From AM-2324 sp042091035 (GTDB taxonomy: Bacteria; Bacteroidota; Bacteroidia; Chitinophagales; Saprospiraceae), in NCBI GenBank assembly GCA_042091035.1, contig JBELIG010000005.1, forward strand, positions 1 to 50,845: a stretch of DNA of 50,845 bases, written 5' to 3'. Of this stretch, positions 1 to 8,018 are shown piece after piece (positions within the stretch are counted from its first letter, which is position 1; each line of letters begins with the position of its first letter). The notes under the pieces were generated by a model. The model was not told where the DNA came from and did not search any database. It was given only the letters and a program-made list of their open reading frames with translations. The position numbers and the translations under genes are program-made.

Positions 1-2
1 AT

Positions 3-752
3 AAATTCCAAGACATGACTGTGGCTATAGACAAATTAGATAAAATTGGTCCAGAAAAGGTGATCCTTGAAATGACCGAAAGGGGAATCCCTAAAGAAGC
101 GGCGACTACCGTCCTTGAACTTATTGGTCAAAAGGATTTGGAGGCATTTGAAAAGACTCTAAATACTCAAGAACTTGCGATGGAAGGAATTGCAGAGCTC
201 AAAAAAGTCTACAAGTACCTTTCTACAAAAACTATGAAAAATGCTGTAGTATTTGACCCTTGCCTGGCAAGAGGCCTCAATTACTATACTGGGGCAATCT
301 TTGAAGTAGTTGGACTCAACGTAAACATGGGAAGCTTAGGTGGAGGTGGACGATATGCAGATCTTACCAGTATTTTCGGACTTAAGGATATGTCAGGCGT
401 TGGCGTTTCTCTTGGAGCAGAACGCATTTATGACGTAATGCTTGAAAAAGAACTTTTCCCATCTGACTTAGATGAGGGACTTGACCTACTCCTAATTGCA
501 ATGGATGAAGAAGCACATGACTTTGGATTCTCCCAGCTTAGCCAGATTAGATCGGCAGGTATTCAAGCAGAACTTTATCCCGATCCAACAAAAATGAAAA
601 AGCAAATGAAATATGCCAATGCAAGGCAAGCAAAGTTTGTGGCAATCATAGGATCCGAGGAGCTTGAAAAGCAACAGTTCACGCTAAAAAATATGGATAC
701 CGGTAACCAACAATTAGTAGACATAAAAGCCTTAATCCAAACACTTTCTTAA
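3..752 (+). CDS. hisS: Histidyl-tRNA synthetase, C-terminal part (5' truncated by window edge)
   Basis: Class II aminoacyl-tRNA synthetase that charges tRNA-His in the cytoplasm. The frame is open from base 3, so the ATG at 15 is internal and the catalytic N-terminal part lies outside the window. Counting from that ATG, the histidine-binding motif ARGLNYYTGAIFE is near residues 85-97, a glycine-rich GGGGRYADL stretch follows, and class II motif 3 (GVGVSLGAER) is near 128-137. The last ~90 residues match the HisRS anticodon-binding domain. It ends at a clear hairpin terminator. Family assignment is firm; only the missing N-terminus limits it. Confidence 0.95.
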   Translation, partial: KFQDMTVAIDKLDKIGPEKVILEMTERGIPKEAATTVLELIGQKDLEAFEKTLNTQELAMEGIAELKKVYKYLSTKTMKNAVVFDPCLARGLNYYTGAIFEVVGLNVNMGSLGGGGRYADLTSIFGLKDMSGVGVSLGAERIYDVMLEKELFPSDLDEGLDLLLIAMDEEAHDFGFSQLSQIRSAGIQAELYPDPTKMKKQMKYANARQAKFVAIIGSEELEKQQFTLKNMDTGNQQLVDIKALIQTLS

Positions 753-753
753 T

Positions 754-787
754 AAAAAAGCCATTCCTAAATAGAATGGCTTTTTTA
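754..787 (+). terminator. Rho-independent terminator after hisS
   Basis: A-run, stem GCCATTC / GAATGGC with a 7-nt loop, then T6. It starts one or two bases after the hisS stop codon. Confidence 0.9.
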
Positions 788-980
788 TGTTTGCATCCTT
801 ACAAAGTAAAAGCATAGCCAGTCAACAAGGAACTCCAGATACAATACAATCCGTTCATGAATAAAAAAATAGAACGAACACTTTGTCAAATTTTTACATC
901 TGCTCCCCTATTAATACCGACTTCATAATTTCGGTGTTCTCACTTTTTTTCTTTTATTAGCTAAGTAAATCTCAAACCCA

Positions 981-2393
981 ATGTCAAAGTATACTCTATT
1001 TATATTTTTAGTTATTAACTTTTTCTCGAAGCCTGTGCATGCTGTAACACCTCCGTTTGAATTGGATTTTGATCAACTCAAACAGGAAGTCGCAGTGCTT
1101 GAATGTATTGTGGAACCACATTACAATAAAGTTGTTCAGTCCTATCTAAACAGATATCTCAAAACAGGTCGATCTTATTCAGCTCGAATGATCGGTCGAA
1201 CAGATATTTACTTCCCGATTTTCGAGGCCTACTTAGAAGCAGAAGGGCTTCCTGAAGATTTAAAATATTTGCCAATTGTTGAATCTGCCTTAAACCCTAA
1301 AGGAACTTCCAGAGTTGGAGCCCAAGGCCTTTGGCAATTTATGCCCAACACTGCTCCAGAATTTGGAATGCAGGTATCTATCGATGTTGACGAACGCATG
1401 GATACAAACCTCGCTACCAAAGGAGCATTAAGTTATTTAAAGAAATCTTACGAAAGATTCCAATCCTGGGAACTTGCTCTTGCTGCTTACAATGCAGGAC
1501 CAGGTCGTGTAAATCGAGCGATTAAACGCTCCCGAAGCAAGAAGTTTAGTCGAGTAAAACGCTACCTTCCAAGAGAAACTCAAAACTATATTCCCGCATT
1601 TATTGCTGCTACTTTTTTAATGAAGAATTATGAAAAGTACGAATTGATTCCGCATACACAGGACCTAGATTTAGTCTTGACAGAAACAGTAGTCGTCAAT
1701 CAACAGATCAACTTTGAACTGATCAAACGGATAACGGGTATAGACCGAGCAACCTTAAAAAGACTCAATCCATCGTACATCAATGAGCTTGTACCTTTCA
1801 AAAAAGGAGGCTCGCTACTTATCCTTCCTTCTAGAGCTGCACAGGCGATGTATGATTATCAAGAACTCTACGCTTATCAAGGCCAAAGGCCCGCGATAGA
1901 TCATACAGATATTAAGTTTGTGCGATCAGAAAGGATACCAAGCGAACATTACATAAAGACTGTATTTAAGTTAAAGGAAGAATTAACCACTGGAGCTTTA
2001 TCTGAAATAGTGGGAGTATCTAAACACATATTACTTTCTTGGAATCCAAGATTCAACCAAAGGGATACACTTGAATCAGGAATTCAATTCGTCACATTCA
2101 AACCTTCAAAATATACTCGGTATAATAGCGAAATGAGAACAGTTGTGCCAAAGATTCCAGGAAGGAATCCCCTGCCAGTCAAGTCTATAGAAAAAGAAAA
2201 TCGCAGGCAGCAAAAACTGGGAATATTTCTTGTAGGAAAAAACAATAGCCTTCTTTTCAAACCTAGCAGGACTATTCGATTAAAGACCTTGTTGAGCAAT
2301 TACAAGGAATGGAATAAATCCTTTATACTTAGAAAGAATAAGCTAAAACCAGAGGACCTTGTACACCCATCAGATGCCATTCGAATTCAATAA
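981..2393 (+). CDS. mltD: Membrane-bound lytic murein transglycosylase D-like protein
   Basis: Predicted to cleave the MurNAc-GlcNAc bond of peptidoglycan in the periplasm, leaving 1,6-anhydro ends. Residues 1-21 form a signal peptide ending PVHA. The SLT domain spans about 90-210, with the catalytic glutamate at E101 in VESALNP, then GLWQFMP (116-122), AAYNAGPGRV (168-177) and LPRETQNYIPAF. The C-terminal 250 residues hold two or three degenerate LysM-like stretches (about 250-285, 325-370, 420-468), the expected MltD layout of SLT followed by cell-wall-binding repeats. It stands alone between the hisS terminator and the convergent heat shock genes. No lipobox is seen, so it is probably soluble periplasmic. 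Confidence 0.88.
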   Translation: MSKYTLFIFLVINFFSKPVHAVTPPFELDFDQLKQEVAVLECIVEPHYNKVVQSYLNRYLKTGRSYSARMIGRTDIYFPIFEAYLEAEGLPEDLKYLPIVESALNPKGTSRVGAQGLWQFMPNTAPEFGMQVSIDVDERMDTNLATKGALSYLKKSYERFQSWELALAAYNAGPGRVNRAIKRSRSKKFSRVKRYLPRETQNYIPAFIAATFLMKNYEKYELIPHTQDLDLVLTETVVVNQQINFELIKRITGIDRATLKRLNPSYINELVPFKKGGSLLILPSRAAQAMYDYQELYAYQGQRPAIDHTDIKFVRSERIPSEHYIKTVFKLKEELTTGALSEIVGVSKHILLSWNPRFNQRDTLESGIQFVTFKPSKYTRYNSEMRTVVPKIPGRNPLPVKSIEKENRRQQKLGIFLVGKNNSLLFKPSRTIRLKTLLSNYKEWNKSFILRKNKLKPEDLVHPSDAIRIQ

Positions 2394-2427
2394 ATAAAAA
2401 GGGGATGGATACAAATCCAACCCCTTA
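2394..2427 (-). terminator. Hairpin terminator, best read on the minus strand
   Basis: Stem AAGGGG.TGGAT / ATCCA.CCCCTT with an ACAA loop and one internal mismatch. The T-run lies on the minus-strand side, so it would end the two Hsp20 genes; the plus strand has no T-run for mltD. Confidence 0.55.
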
Positions 2428-2530
2428 ATAAACACCTAAAACCCTATTAACTAACTATTCTGTTTGAATAGCCAGAATTTTACTATTTGTATTAGGTGCT
2501 TAATCCAATTAAAGTTCGACAACAATTAAA

Positions 2531-2896
2531 TTAATTGATCGAAACTGAACGTACGATGTGTTTTTTTGAATCAAATGGAAGGTCTACCTTCAAAATACCA
2601 TGCGCAAGCTTCGCAGAAAGTCCATCAACATCTACATGTTCAGGAAGCTTTAGTTTTCTTGTAAAACCACTGTGATCAAAATTCTTTTGACTGTATCTCA
2701 TCTTTTCTGCATCCGTTCCATCTGCTCGTTCAGCCTTTAGGATCAATTGATCGTGCTCAACAATTACCTTAAGCTCTTCCTGCTTGAAGCCAGGCACAAT
2801 AAACTCAAAAACATATCCATTCTCGTTCTTTAAAACGTTTAATGGCATGTTCGAAAAACTACGATTGAAATCTATTAAACTACTATTAACTCTCAT
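2531..2896 (-). CDS. Hsp20/alpha-crystallin family small heat shock protein (downstream copy)
   Basis: ATP-independent holdase chaperone that binds unfolding proteins in the cytoplasm. The 121 residues are almost entirely an alpha-crystallin domain: GYVFEFIVPGFKQEELKV at the start, a middle RYSQKNFDHSGFTRKLKLPE strand block, and the conserved A-x-x-x-x-G-x-L motif (AKLAHGILKVDLP) near the end, followed by a short IxI-poor tail. The N-terminal arm is only ~25 residues. It lies 18 bp downstream of a second hsp20 gene and is surely co-transcribed with it. The two are diverged paralogues rather than a recent duplication. Confidence 0.9.
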   Translation of the reverse strand: MRVNSSLIDFNRSFSNMPLNVLKNENGYVFEFIVPGFKQEELKVIVEHDQLILKAERADGTDAEKMRYSQKNFDHSGFTRKLKLPEHVDVDGLSAKLAHGILKVDLPFDSKKHIVRSVSIN

Positions 2897-2914
2897 GAAA
2901 TCTTATTTTTATAA

Positions 2915-3349
2915 TTATGCTATTTCTACTTTGATTTTTTTCGGTAAAGCTTGCTCAGCCTTTGGTATGGAGATCTTCAAAACGCCCAGGTCGAAGCGTG
3001 CTTCCAGTTTTTCAAAATCCGATATTTTCGGAAGGATAAACTTCACCTCAAATGCCTGCTTTTTAAAATCTCTTCTCAAATAAGTCGCTTTGGCCGAGTC
3101 ACTTGCTTTATTTTCAGCATCTAATGATTTTACAATCAAATTGCGCCCGTCCATATCCACTGAGATCTCTTCCTTAGCATATCCAGGTAAAAGGAGGTCA
3201 ATACCAAATTCGGTCTCCGTCTGATAAATATTTGATGCTGGCTTTGTCTTTGTCATAGGTTTAAATTCTTCTTTAAAAAATTCACTCATTAAATCATTCA
3301 TAAAAAAACTACTGTCTGCTAATCTGTTTATTCCTGCTAAACTTCTCAT
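2915..3349 (-). CDS. Hsp20/alpha-crystallin family small heat shock protein (upstream copy)
   Basis: Second holdase chaperone of the pair, 144 residues, with a longer ~45-residue N-terminal arm (rich in Phe and Met) that in this family sets oligomer formation. The crystallin domain runs from TEFGIDLLLPGYAKEEISV through LRRDFKKQAFEVKFILP to the conserved ARFDLGVLKISIPK motif. It is first in a two-gene operon. Its upstream region carries a long TGACA/TGTCA inverted repeat at 3445-3494 that is a likely control site. Two stress chaperones with different arms could form mixed oligomers; that is inference. Confidence 0.9.
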   Translation of the reverse strand: MRSLAGINRLADSSFFMNDLMSEFFKEEFKPMTKTKPASNIYQTETEFGIDLLLPGYAKEEISVDMDGRNLIVKSLDAENKASDSAKATYLRRDFKKQAFEVKFILPKISDFEKLEARFDLGVLKISIPKAEQALPKKIKVEIA

Positions 3350-3444
3350 ATCAATTTTTTTTCTGTTTTAAGTACACTTACAAAAGAACCAAATGCCGTT
3401 CCAAATAGATAAATCCTGCCAAATCACCCGAAACGAATAAAAAC

Positions 3445-3494
3445 AAATGACAATTTGACACTAAGGCGTGCAAAAAGGTGCCAAGTTGTCATTT
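3445..3494. promoter_or_regulatory. 17-bp inverted repeat upstream of the hsp20 operon
   Basis: Arms 3445-3461 and 3478-3494 match at 15 of 17 positions (AAATGACAA.TTG.CAC and its reverse complement) around a 16-bp spacer. It sits ~95 bp before the first hsp20 ATG and ~50 bp before rfaE2. The minus strand also reads TGGCACCTTTTTGCA, which resembles a sigma-54 -24/-12 element but has GG-N9-GC instead of GG-N10-GC. A heat-shock operator or activator site is inferred. Confidence 0.55.
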
Positions 3495-3510
3495 TTTTAA
3501 ATATTTTAGT

Positions 3511-3541
3511 TTTGAATTACCCGAACTTGGCCGTACCTTGG
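3511..3541 (+). promoter_or_regulatory. Putative Bacteroidota-type promoter for rfaE2
   Basis: TTTG at 3511-3514 as the -33 element and TACCTTGG at 3534-3541 as a one-mismatch -7 box (consensus TAnnTTTG), 19 nt apart. The ATG at 3546 lies 12 nt after the start of the -7 box, so any leader would be nearly absent. Confidence 0.5.
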
Positions 3542-3545
3542 ACTT

Positions 3546-4040
3546 ATGAATTGGAATAAGGTCGAATCGAAAATCTTTGGCTGGGAAGCCCTAGCAGTTC
3601 AGCGCTCTAAATGGAAAGAAGCAGGACAAAAAGTTGTATTTACCAATGGATGCTTCGATATTATGCATTATGGGCATGTGCAATACCTAGCCCAAGCGGC
3701 AGATCAAGGGGACAAGCTTATTGTGGCCCTGAATAGTAGTGCATCCATTCAAAAATTAAAAGGTCCGAATCGACCTATAAATGCGGATGAAACTCGCTTT
3801 CACATCATGGCATCACTTTTATTTGTTGACGCAGTGGTAGAATTCGAAGAAGACACCCCTTTTGAATTGATTCAAAAAATCACTCCAGATGTTTTAGTAA
3901 AGGGGGGTGATTGGAAGCCGGAGCAAATTGTAGGTTCTGATATAGTGCTGGGGGCAGGTGGTTTAGTAAAAAGCTTGAAATTTGTAGATGGATTTTCAAC
4001 AACCTCAATTGAACAAAAAATCCTAAATAGCGCCAAATAA
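3546..4040 (+). CDS. rfaE2: D-glycero-beta-D-manno-heptose 1-phosphate adenylyltransferase-like nucleotidyltransferase
   Basis: Cytoplasmic cytidylyltransferase-fold enzyme predicted to join heptose 1-phosphate and ATP, giving the ADP-heptose precursor used for LPS. The 164 residues match the stand-alone C-terminal half of HldE: nucleotide-binding FTNGCFDIMHYGH (residues 32-44, with the HxGH-type site as HYGH 41-44), LNSSASIQKLKGPNRP, and the family motif VKGGDW. The usual kinase half is absent, as is common in Bacteroidota, where the kinase is a separate gene. It is followed after 1 bp by the Nif3-like gene, so they form an operon. Another nucleotidyltransferase substrate is possible but less likely. 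Confidence 0.9.
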   Translation: MNWNKVESKIFGWEALAVQRSKWKEAGQKVVFTNGCFDIMHYGHVQYLAQAADQGDKLIVALNSSASIQKLKGPNRPINADETRFHIMASLLFVDAVVEFEEDTPFELIQKITPDVLVKGGDWKPEQIVGSDIVLGAGGLVKSLKFVDGFSTTSIEQKILNSAK

Positions 4041-4041
4041 T

Positions 4042-5073
4042 ATGACAAAGATCAAAGACCTTATAAAAGAACTGGAGTTTATCGCACCACCTTCGCTACA
4101 AGAAGGCTATGACAACTCAGGTCTTATAGTAGGTAATCAAGAGGCTTCCGTTACAGGAGTTATTTTCTGCCTGGATTCTACTGAAGATGTCATCCAAGAA
4201 GCCATAGACAAAGATTGCAACCTAGTAATTGCGCACCACCCTATCGTTTTTTCTGGATTAAAGAGATTCACTGGATCTGATTATGTCCAGCGCTCAATCA
4301 TACACGCTATCAAAAACGACATTGCGATTTATGCCATTCATACGAACTTAGACAATGTTCTTTACCAAGGAGTGAATGAAAAAATTTGTCATAAGATTGG
4401 ATTGAGCAACTTGAAAATTCTAGCTCCAAAATCAGACATTCTATCTATAGAAATCTGCTGTACAAATTCAGCAGCAGACCTTACTAGGGACCTCAATAAC
4501 GCTGTATCGAACAATGAGTTAAGTGGTAAAGAAACAAATTTCACATGTATTGAAGGCGAAAGACAAACGCTCATTAAAGGACAATTCCCAAAGGTACTTA
4601 AGGGTTTAGTTTCAAGCCTATGTAACACCTACCAGTCCAGTATAAGCAATGGTCCAATATTTACCAACATCCATGGGAAAAGCAGTAAAATTGGTTCGGG
4701 CATGATAGGCATACTCGAAGAAGAACTTCCAGTAGAAGACTTCCTGCACCGCCTTAAGGAAAACATGGAATTAGAGCTAATCAAACATACAAACATATCA
4801 ACAGATACTATTAAAAAAGTGGCTGTTTGTGGGGGTGCAGGAGGCTTTTTATTAAACAAAGCCATCGCACAAGGTGCTGACATATTCATCACCTCAGATT
4901 ACAAATATCACGAGTATTTTGATGCTGATAATAAAATAATCATCGCCGATATAGGGCATTTTGAAAGCGAGCAATTTACTATCAGCCTTTTATGTGATAT
5001 TATTTCCGAAAAATTTAGTAGTTTTGCAAATTATTGCACTAGTGTAAAAACTAATCCAGTGAACTATTTTTAA
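4042..5073 (+). CDS. Nif3-like dinuclear metal centre protein (YqfO/YbgI type)
   Basis: Member of the NIF3/GTP cyclohydrolase I type 2 family, whose toroidal hexamers bind two metal ions per subunit; the true reaction is unsettled. Metal ligands are visible at H65-H66 (VIAHHPIVFSG), H100 and D104 (YAIHTNLDN), and in the C-terminal IADIGHFESE block. The 343-residue length and the extra middle domain (about 130-240, PII/CutA-like in this family) match the longer YqfO form, not the ~250-residue E. coli YbgI. Starts 1 bp after rfaE2 ends. This neighbour set (Nif3 then a zinc-ribbon protein) is common in Bacteroidota. Confidence 0.88.
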   Translation: MTKIKDLIKELEFIAPPSLQEGYDNSGLIVGNQEASVTGVIFCLDSTEDVIQEAIDKDCNLVIAHHPIVFSGLKRFTGSDYVQRSIIHAIKNDIAIYAIHTNLDNVLYQGVNEKICHKIGLSNLKILAPKSDILSIEICCTNSAADLTRDLNNAVSNNELSGKETNFTCIEGERQTLIKGQFPKVLKGLVSSLCNTYQSSISNGPIFTNIHGKSSKIGSGMIGILEEELPVEDFLHRLKENMELELIKHTNISTDTIKKVAVCGGAGGFLLNKAIAQGADIFITSDYKYHEYFDADNKIIIADIGHFESEQFTISLLCDIISEKFSSFANYCTSVKTNPVNYF

Positions 5074-5153
5074 AAAAAATCGGAATTAATGGATTTTTTT
5101 TGTTATAAAGTAGTTATATCATTTGTTGTCATCAATTCAAACTTTACCCATAA

Positions 5154-5933
5154 ATGGCTAAGGAACTAAAAGTAGAAGAGAAATTAAAATACCTTTATGA
5201 GCTTCAGAAGGTAGATAGTAAGATCAACGAAATTGAAATTCTTAAGGGTGAATTACCTATGGAAGTTCAAGATCTTGCGGATAGCATTACTGCAATGGAA
5301 GGTCGCATTGACAAGCAAAAAGTGCAAGTTGAAGACTTCCAAGGACAGATTGCTATGTACAAAGCAAACATAACAGAAGCTGAAGGTCTTATCACACGAT
5401 ATGAAAAGCAGCTTGACGAGGTAAAGAACAACAGAGAATATGATGCTTTGACTAAAGAGCTTGAGCTCGCTAGACTTGATATTCAGTTGGCTGAAAAGCG
5501 CATCCGTGATACAACAGCTAAGCTTGACAACAAAGCAGAAACGATAGGAGCTAATGAAGAGAAGCTAAGTTCAAAGAAAGAGGATCTGACTCTTAAGAAA
5601 AAAGAGCTTGAGGAAATCATTACTAAGACTGAGAAGGAAGAAGAAAAACTAAACAAGAAAAGAGAACGCTCACAAAAGAAGATCGTTGGTGATCTTAACG
5701 ACAGATACGAGCGCATACGTAATCAATACAAAAATGGCTTAGCCGTTGTTTTTGTTGAGCGTGACTCTTGTGGAGGATGTTTTAATAGTATTCCACCTCA
5801 GATTCAACTTGAGATATCATTAAGACAAAGAATTATAGATTGTGAACATTGTGGTAGAATCCTTGTGGATAATCACATTGAGACATCTCTAGAAAAGCTT
5901 GCATTGAAACAAGCAGCAGCACAAGAAGAATAA
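5154..5933 (+). CDS. Coiled-coil protein with C4 zinc ribbon (DUF164/CT398 family)
   Basis: Residues ~10-175 form a long, strongly charged antiparallel-type coiled coil. A C-terminal zinc ribbon has two CxxC pairs at C206/C209 (CGGC) and C230/C233 (CEHC), with the family-typical IPPQIQLEI between them. Homologues next to nif3 have been proposed as nucleic-acid- or secretion-related adaptors; in Chlamydia the relative CdsZ works with the type III secretion system, which is not evident here. The gene lies 80 bp after the Nif3-like gene and ends at a strong terminator, so it is probably the last gene of the rfaE2-nif3 unit or has its own weak promoter. Confidence 0.85.
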   Translation: MAKELKVEEKLKYLYELQKVDSKINEIEILKGELPMEVQDLADSITAMEGRIDKQKVQVEDFQGQIAMYKANITEAEGLITRYEKQLDEVKNNREYDALTKELELARLDIQLAEKRIRDTTAKLDNKAETIGANEEKLSSKKEDLTLKKKELEEIITKTEKEEEKLNKKRERSQKKIVGDLNDRYERIRNQYKNGLAVVFVERDSCGGCFNSIPPQIQLEISLRQRIIDCEHCGRILVDNHIETSLEKLALKQAAAQEE

Positions 5934-5940
5934 TAAAGGA

Positions 5941-5970
5941 AACCCAAAGCACTCGCTTTGGGTTTTTTCT
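5941..5970 (+). terminator. Rho-independent terminator
   Basis: Perfect 10-bp stem AACCCAAAGC / GCTTTGGGTT with an ACTC loop, followed by T4-C-T3. Ends the zinc-ribbon gene. Confidence 0.92.
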
Positions 5971-5986
5971 TTAAATACATGTTCCA

Positions 5987-7471
5987 ATGAAAATCCCAAT
6001 TTTACTTTTTACACTACTCTTCACATTTGGCCTAAGGGGCCAAGAAAAACACTTCAGCTGGTCAGACGAAGCTCGACTCTGCTTGAACACTATCTACAAT
6101 CTGGAGTTTGACAAGGCGAGAATACAGCTCAAAGCACTTGAAACCAAATCACCGAACAACCTAGTTCGTGTCTTGCTCGCTGACTACATTGATTTCTTCT
6201 ACCTCATGATCGAAGAGGACCCAGCTTATCTTGATGAACATATTAAACTCAAGTCTAAAAGAATTGAGGAACTTGAAGCCCTAGACAAAAATGATCCCTA
6301 TCGAGCTTTTTCACAAGCTGAAATTAAACTTCACTGGGCACTCTCCAGGATAAGACTAGAGGAATACCTTTATGCCATACTAGACTTAAACAAAGCCTTC
6401 AAAGAATTAAAACAACTCGAAGAACAGCATCCAGACTTTATGCCCTCAAAAAAAACACTGGGCGCCCTGTACGTTGGAATTGGCAGCATACCGCCCTCCT
6501 ACCGTTCTATCCTAGGCATTGTATCTTCTTTGGATGGAGATATTGACAAAGGGTTTGAACTAATAGAGACTGCTTTCAAGCACGGAATCAAAAACGACAA
6601 GTTCATATTTAGGGATGAAACAGCTATAGTCTACGCTTACTTGCTTTTATACATAGGCAAAGAACCTCAAAAAGCATGGGCGGCCATGAACACTTGCCAG
6701 CTAAACACTCAAAAGAGTCCCCTTGCTAAATTTATAAAGTCAAACCTTGCACTTCGAACAAGACATGTAGACGAGGCCATTAAGCTCCTCCAAGCGCCTC
6801 TTGATAACAAAGAAGCAATGAATATCGACTTTCTCGATTTCATGCTCGGAGAAGCCTACTTATACAAGCTAGATCCAAAAGCTACAGACTATTTTGAAAC
6901 CTACATCCAAAACTTCACTGGAAAGAATTATGTAAAAGAAGCCTTACAGAAACAAGCTTGGTCCTATTTGGTACAAGATGATCTTGAGAACTATCAAAAA
7001 AACATGCAACGAATCAATGAGGAAGGAGAAGCATACTCGGCCTCGGATAAAAGTGCACAATTCCAAGCAAAAACAGGAAACACGCCCAATGTTAATTTAC
7101 TAAAAGCTCGACTGCTTTGCGATGGAGGATACTTTGAAAAAGCGAGATCCATCCTTTCACAAAACATCTTTGACCCCTATATGCTGCAGAGAGTTGACCA
7201 GATCGAATACTTCTACAGAGCCGCAAGAATCGATCAGCTTTCAGGACTTAATTCAGCTGCCAAAATAAACTACCTAAAGACCATAGAACTCGGTAAAACA
7301 TCCAAAACATACTTCGCCTGCAGAGCTGCACTTGAAATGGGCCATATTTTTAAAAAAGAAAAGAATGAGACACTAGCCCGCAAGTACTTCTCCTTATGTC
7401 TTGATTTAGAACCGGATGAATACCGATTCAGCTTACACACTTCTGCCAAAGCAGGCTTAAGAAGCTTATAG
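5987..7471 (+). CDS. Secreted TPR-repeat protein of unknown function
   Basis: 494 residues with a signal peptide (about 1-18, ending GLRGQ). The rest is nearly all alpha-helical with many A/Y/L pairs typical of tetratricopeptide repeats, clearest at 'AKINYLKTIELGKTSKTYF', 'ALEMGHIFKKEKNETLARK' near the C-terminus and 'EAIKLLQAPLDNKEAMN' in the middle. It probably acts as a periplasmic or outer-membrane-facing scaffold. The gene starts only 17 bp after the preceding terminator, and no partner gene adjoins it. No enzymatic motif is visible. Tetratricopeptide calling by eye is moderately certain; a specific role cannot be given. Confidence 0.75.
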   Translation: MKIPILLFTLLFTFGLRGQEKHFSWSDEARLCLNTIYNLEFDKARIQLKALETKSPNNLVRVLLADYIDFFYLMIEEDPAYLDEHIKLKSKRIEELEALDKNDPYRAFSQAEIKLHWALSRIRLEEYLYAILDLNKAFKELKQLEEQHPDFMPSKKTLGALYVGIGSIPPSYRSILGIVSSLDGDIDKGFELIETAFKHGIKNDKFIFRDETAIVYAYLLLYIGKEPQKAWAAMNTCQLNTQKSPLAKFIKSNLALRTRHVDEAIKLLQAPLDNKEAMNIDFLDFMLGEAYLYKLDPKATDYFETYIQNFTGKNYVKEALQKQAWSYLVQDDLENYQKNMQRINEEGEAYSASDKSAQFQAKTGNTPNVNLLKARLLCDGGYFEKARSILSQNIFDPYMLQRVDQIEYFYRAARIDQLSGLNSAAKINYLKTIELGKTSKTYFACRAALEMGHIFKKEKNETLARKYFSLCLDLEPDEYRFSLHTSAKAGLRSL

Positions 7472-7504
7472 CGAAAAAAATACTGAAAATATTTCGGTCA
7501 AAAC

Positions 7505-7536
7505 TTGGATAAATAAGTTCCAAAATTTTATATTTG
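7505..7536 (+). promoter_or_regulatory. Promoter for tRNA-Met
   Basis: TTGG at 7505-7508 and a perfect -7 box TATATTTG at 7529-7536 (TAnnTTTG consensus), spacing 21 nt. The tRNA starts 10 nt after the box. Confidence 0.65.
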
Positions 7537-7546
7537 CAACCGATTT

Positions 7547-7620
7547 GGCGCGGTAGCTCAGCTGGTTAGAGCGCGTGATTCATAATCCCGAGGTCGGCGG
7601 TTCAAGCCCGCCTCGCGCTA
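7547..7620 (+). tRNA. tRNA-Met (CAT), elongator type
   Basis: Full cloverleaf of 74 nt: acceptor 7547-7553 / 7613-7619, D stem GCTC/GAGC (7556-7559 / 7569-7572), anticodon loop TTCATAA with CAT at 7581-7583, T stem GGCGG/CCGCC with TTCAAGC loop, discriminator A7620. G2-C71, C3-G70 and A73 match elongator Met identity. CCA is not encoded. The first pair is G-T, and the anticodon stem has a T7576/C7588 mismatch (CGTGA with TCCCG). A tRNA-Ile2 with a lysidine-modified CAT cannot be fully excluded but fits less well. Confidence 0.9.
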
Positions 7621-7625
7621 CAATT

Positions 7626-7658
7626 AAAAAAGGTCTTGCATTTGCAAGGCCTTTTTTC
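7626..7658 (+). terminator. Terminator after tRNA-Met
   Basis: A6, stem GGTCTTGC / GCAAGGCC with a short ATTT loop region, T6. Its sequence is closely matched by the terminator at 8773-8807. Confidence 0.9.
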
Positions 7659-7659
7659 G

Positions 7660-8018
7660 TTTCAAAGAATAAACATTCCTTTCAAGTTCTTAAGGAAAAG
7701 CCTAAAACATGCTGTTATCAGACAGGTTATTCGACTAACTGCCGATCAATCTCGTTCTCAGAACTGGGTATAGCTCAAAATATCTTTGAATTTAACCTTA
7801 ACTAGAAGTGTAGGCAATTGCCACTGGTCTAACAGCTGAGAGTAATTGGAATAGCACAGTGACTATAAGAATTTCCCAATAGCTTCCTATCCCACATCTA
7901 ATTAACATCTGCGCAGTCCAATATATTTTTTTTACAATTACATAACATTGATTTACAGTTAGTTGCAAAATAAAAGTCTTATATTTTGATACAAATTTCA
8001 AACTTATAAATACTAACA
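7660..8018. other. Intergenic stretch with no supported gene
   Basis: AT-rich region between the tRNA terminator and the next gene. Open frames here overlap the tRNA or are low-complexity and lack a plausible start site. A near-consensus -7 element (TTATATTTTG, about 7979-7988) precedes the gene at 8019. Confidence 0.5.

Noticed and set aside
3462..3486. Canonical sigma-54 promoter for hsp20
   Set aside because: The GG to GC distance is one base too short; kept only as a weak hint.
7575..7805. 76-residue open frame on the plus strand
   Set aside because: It starts inside the anticodon arm of tRNA-Met and runs through its terminator; a by-product of tRNA sequence.
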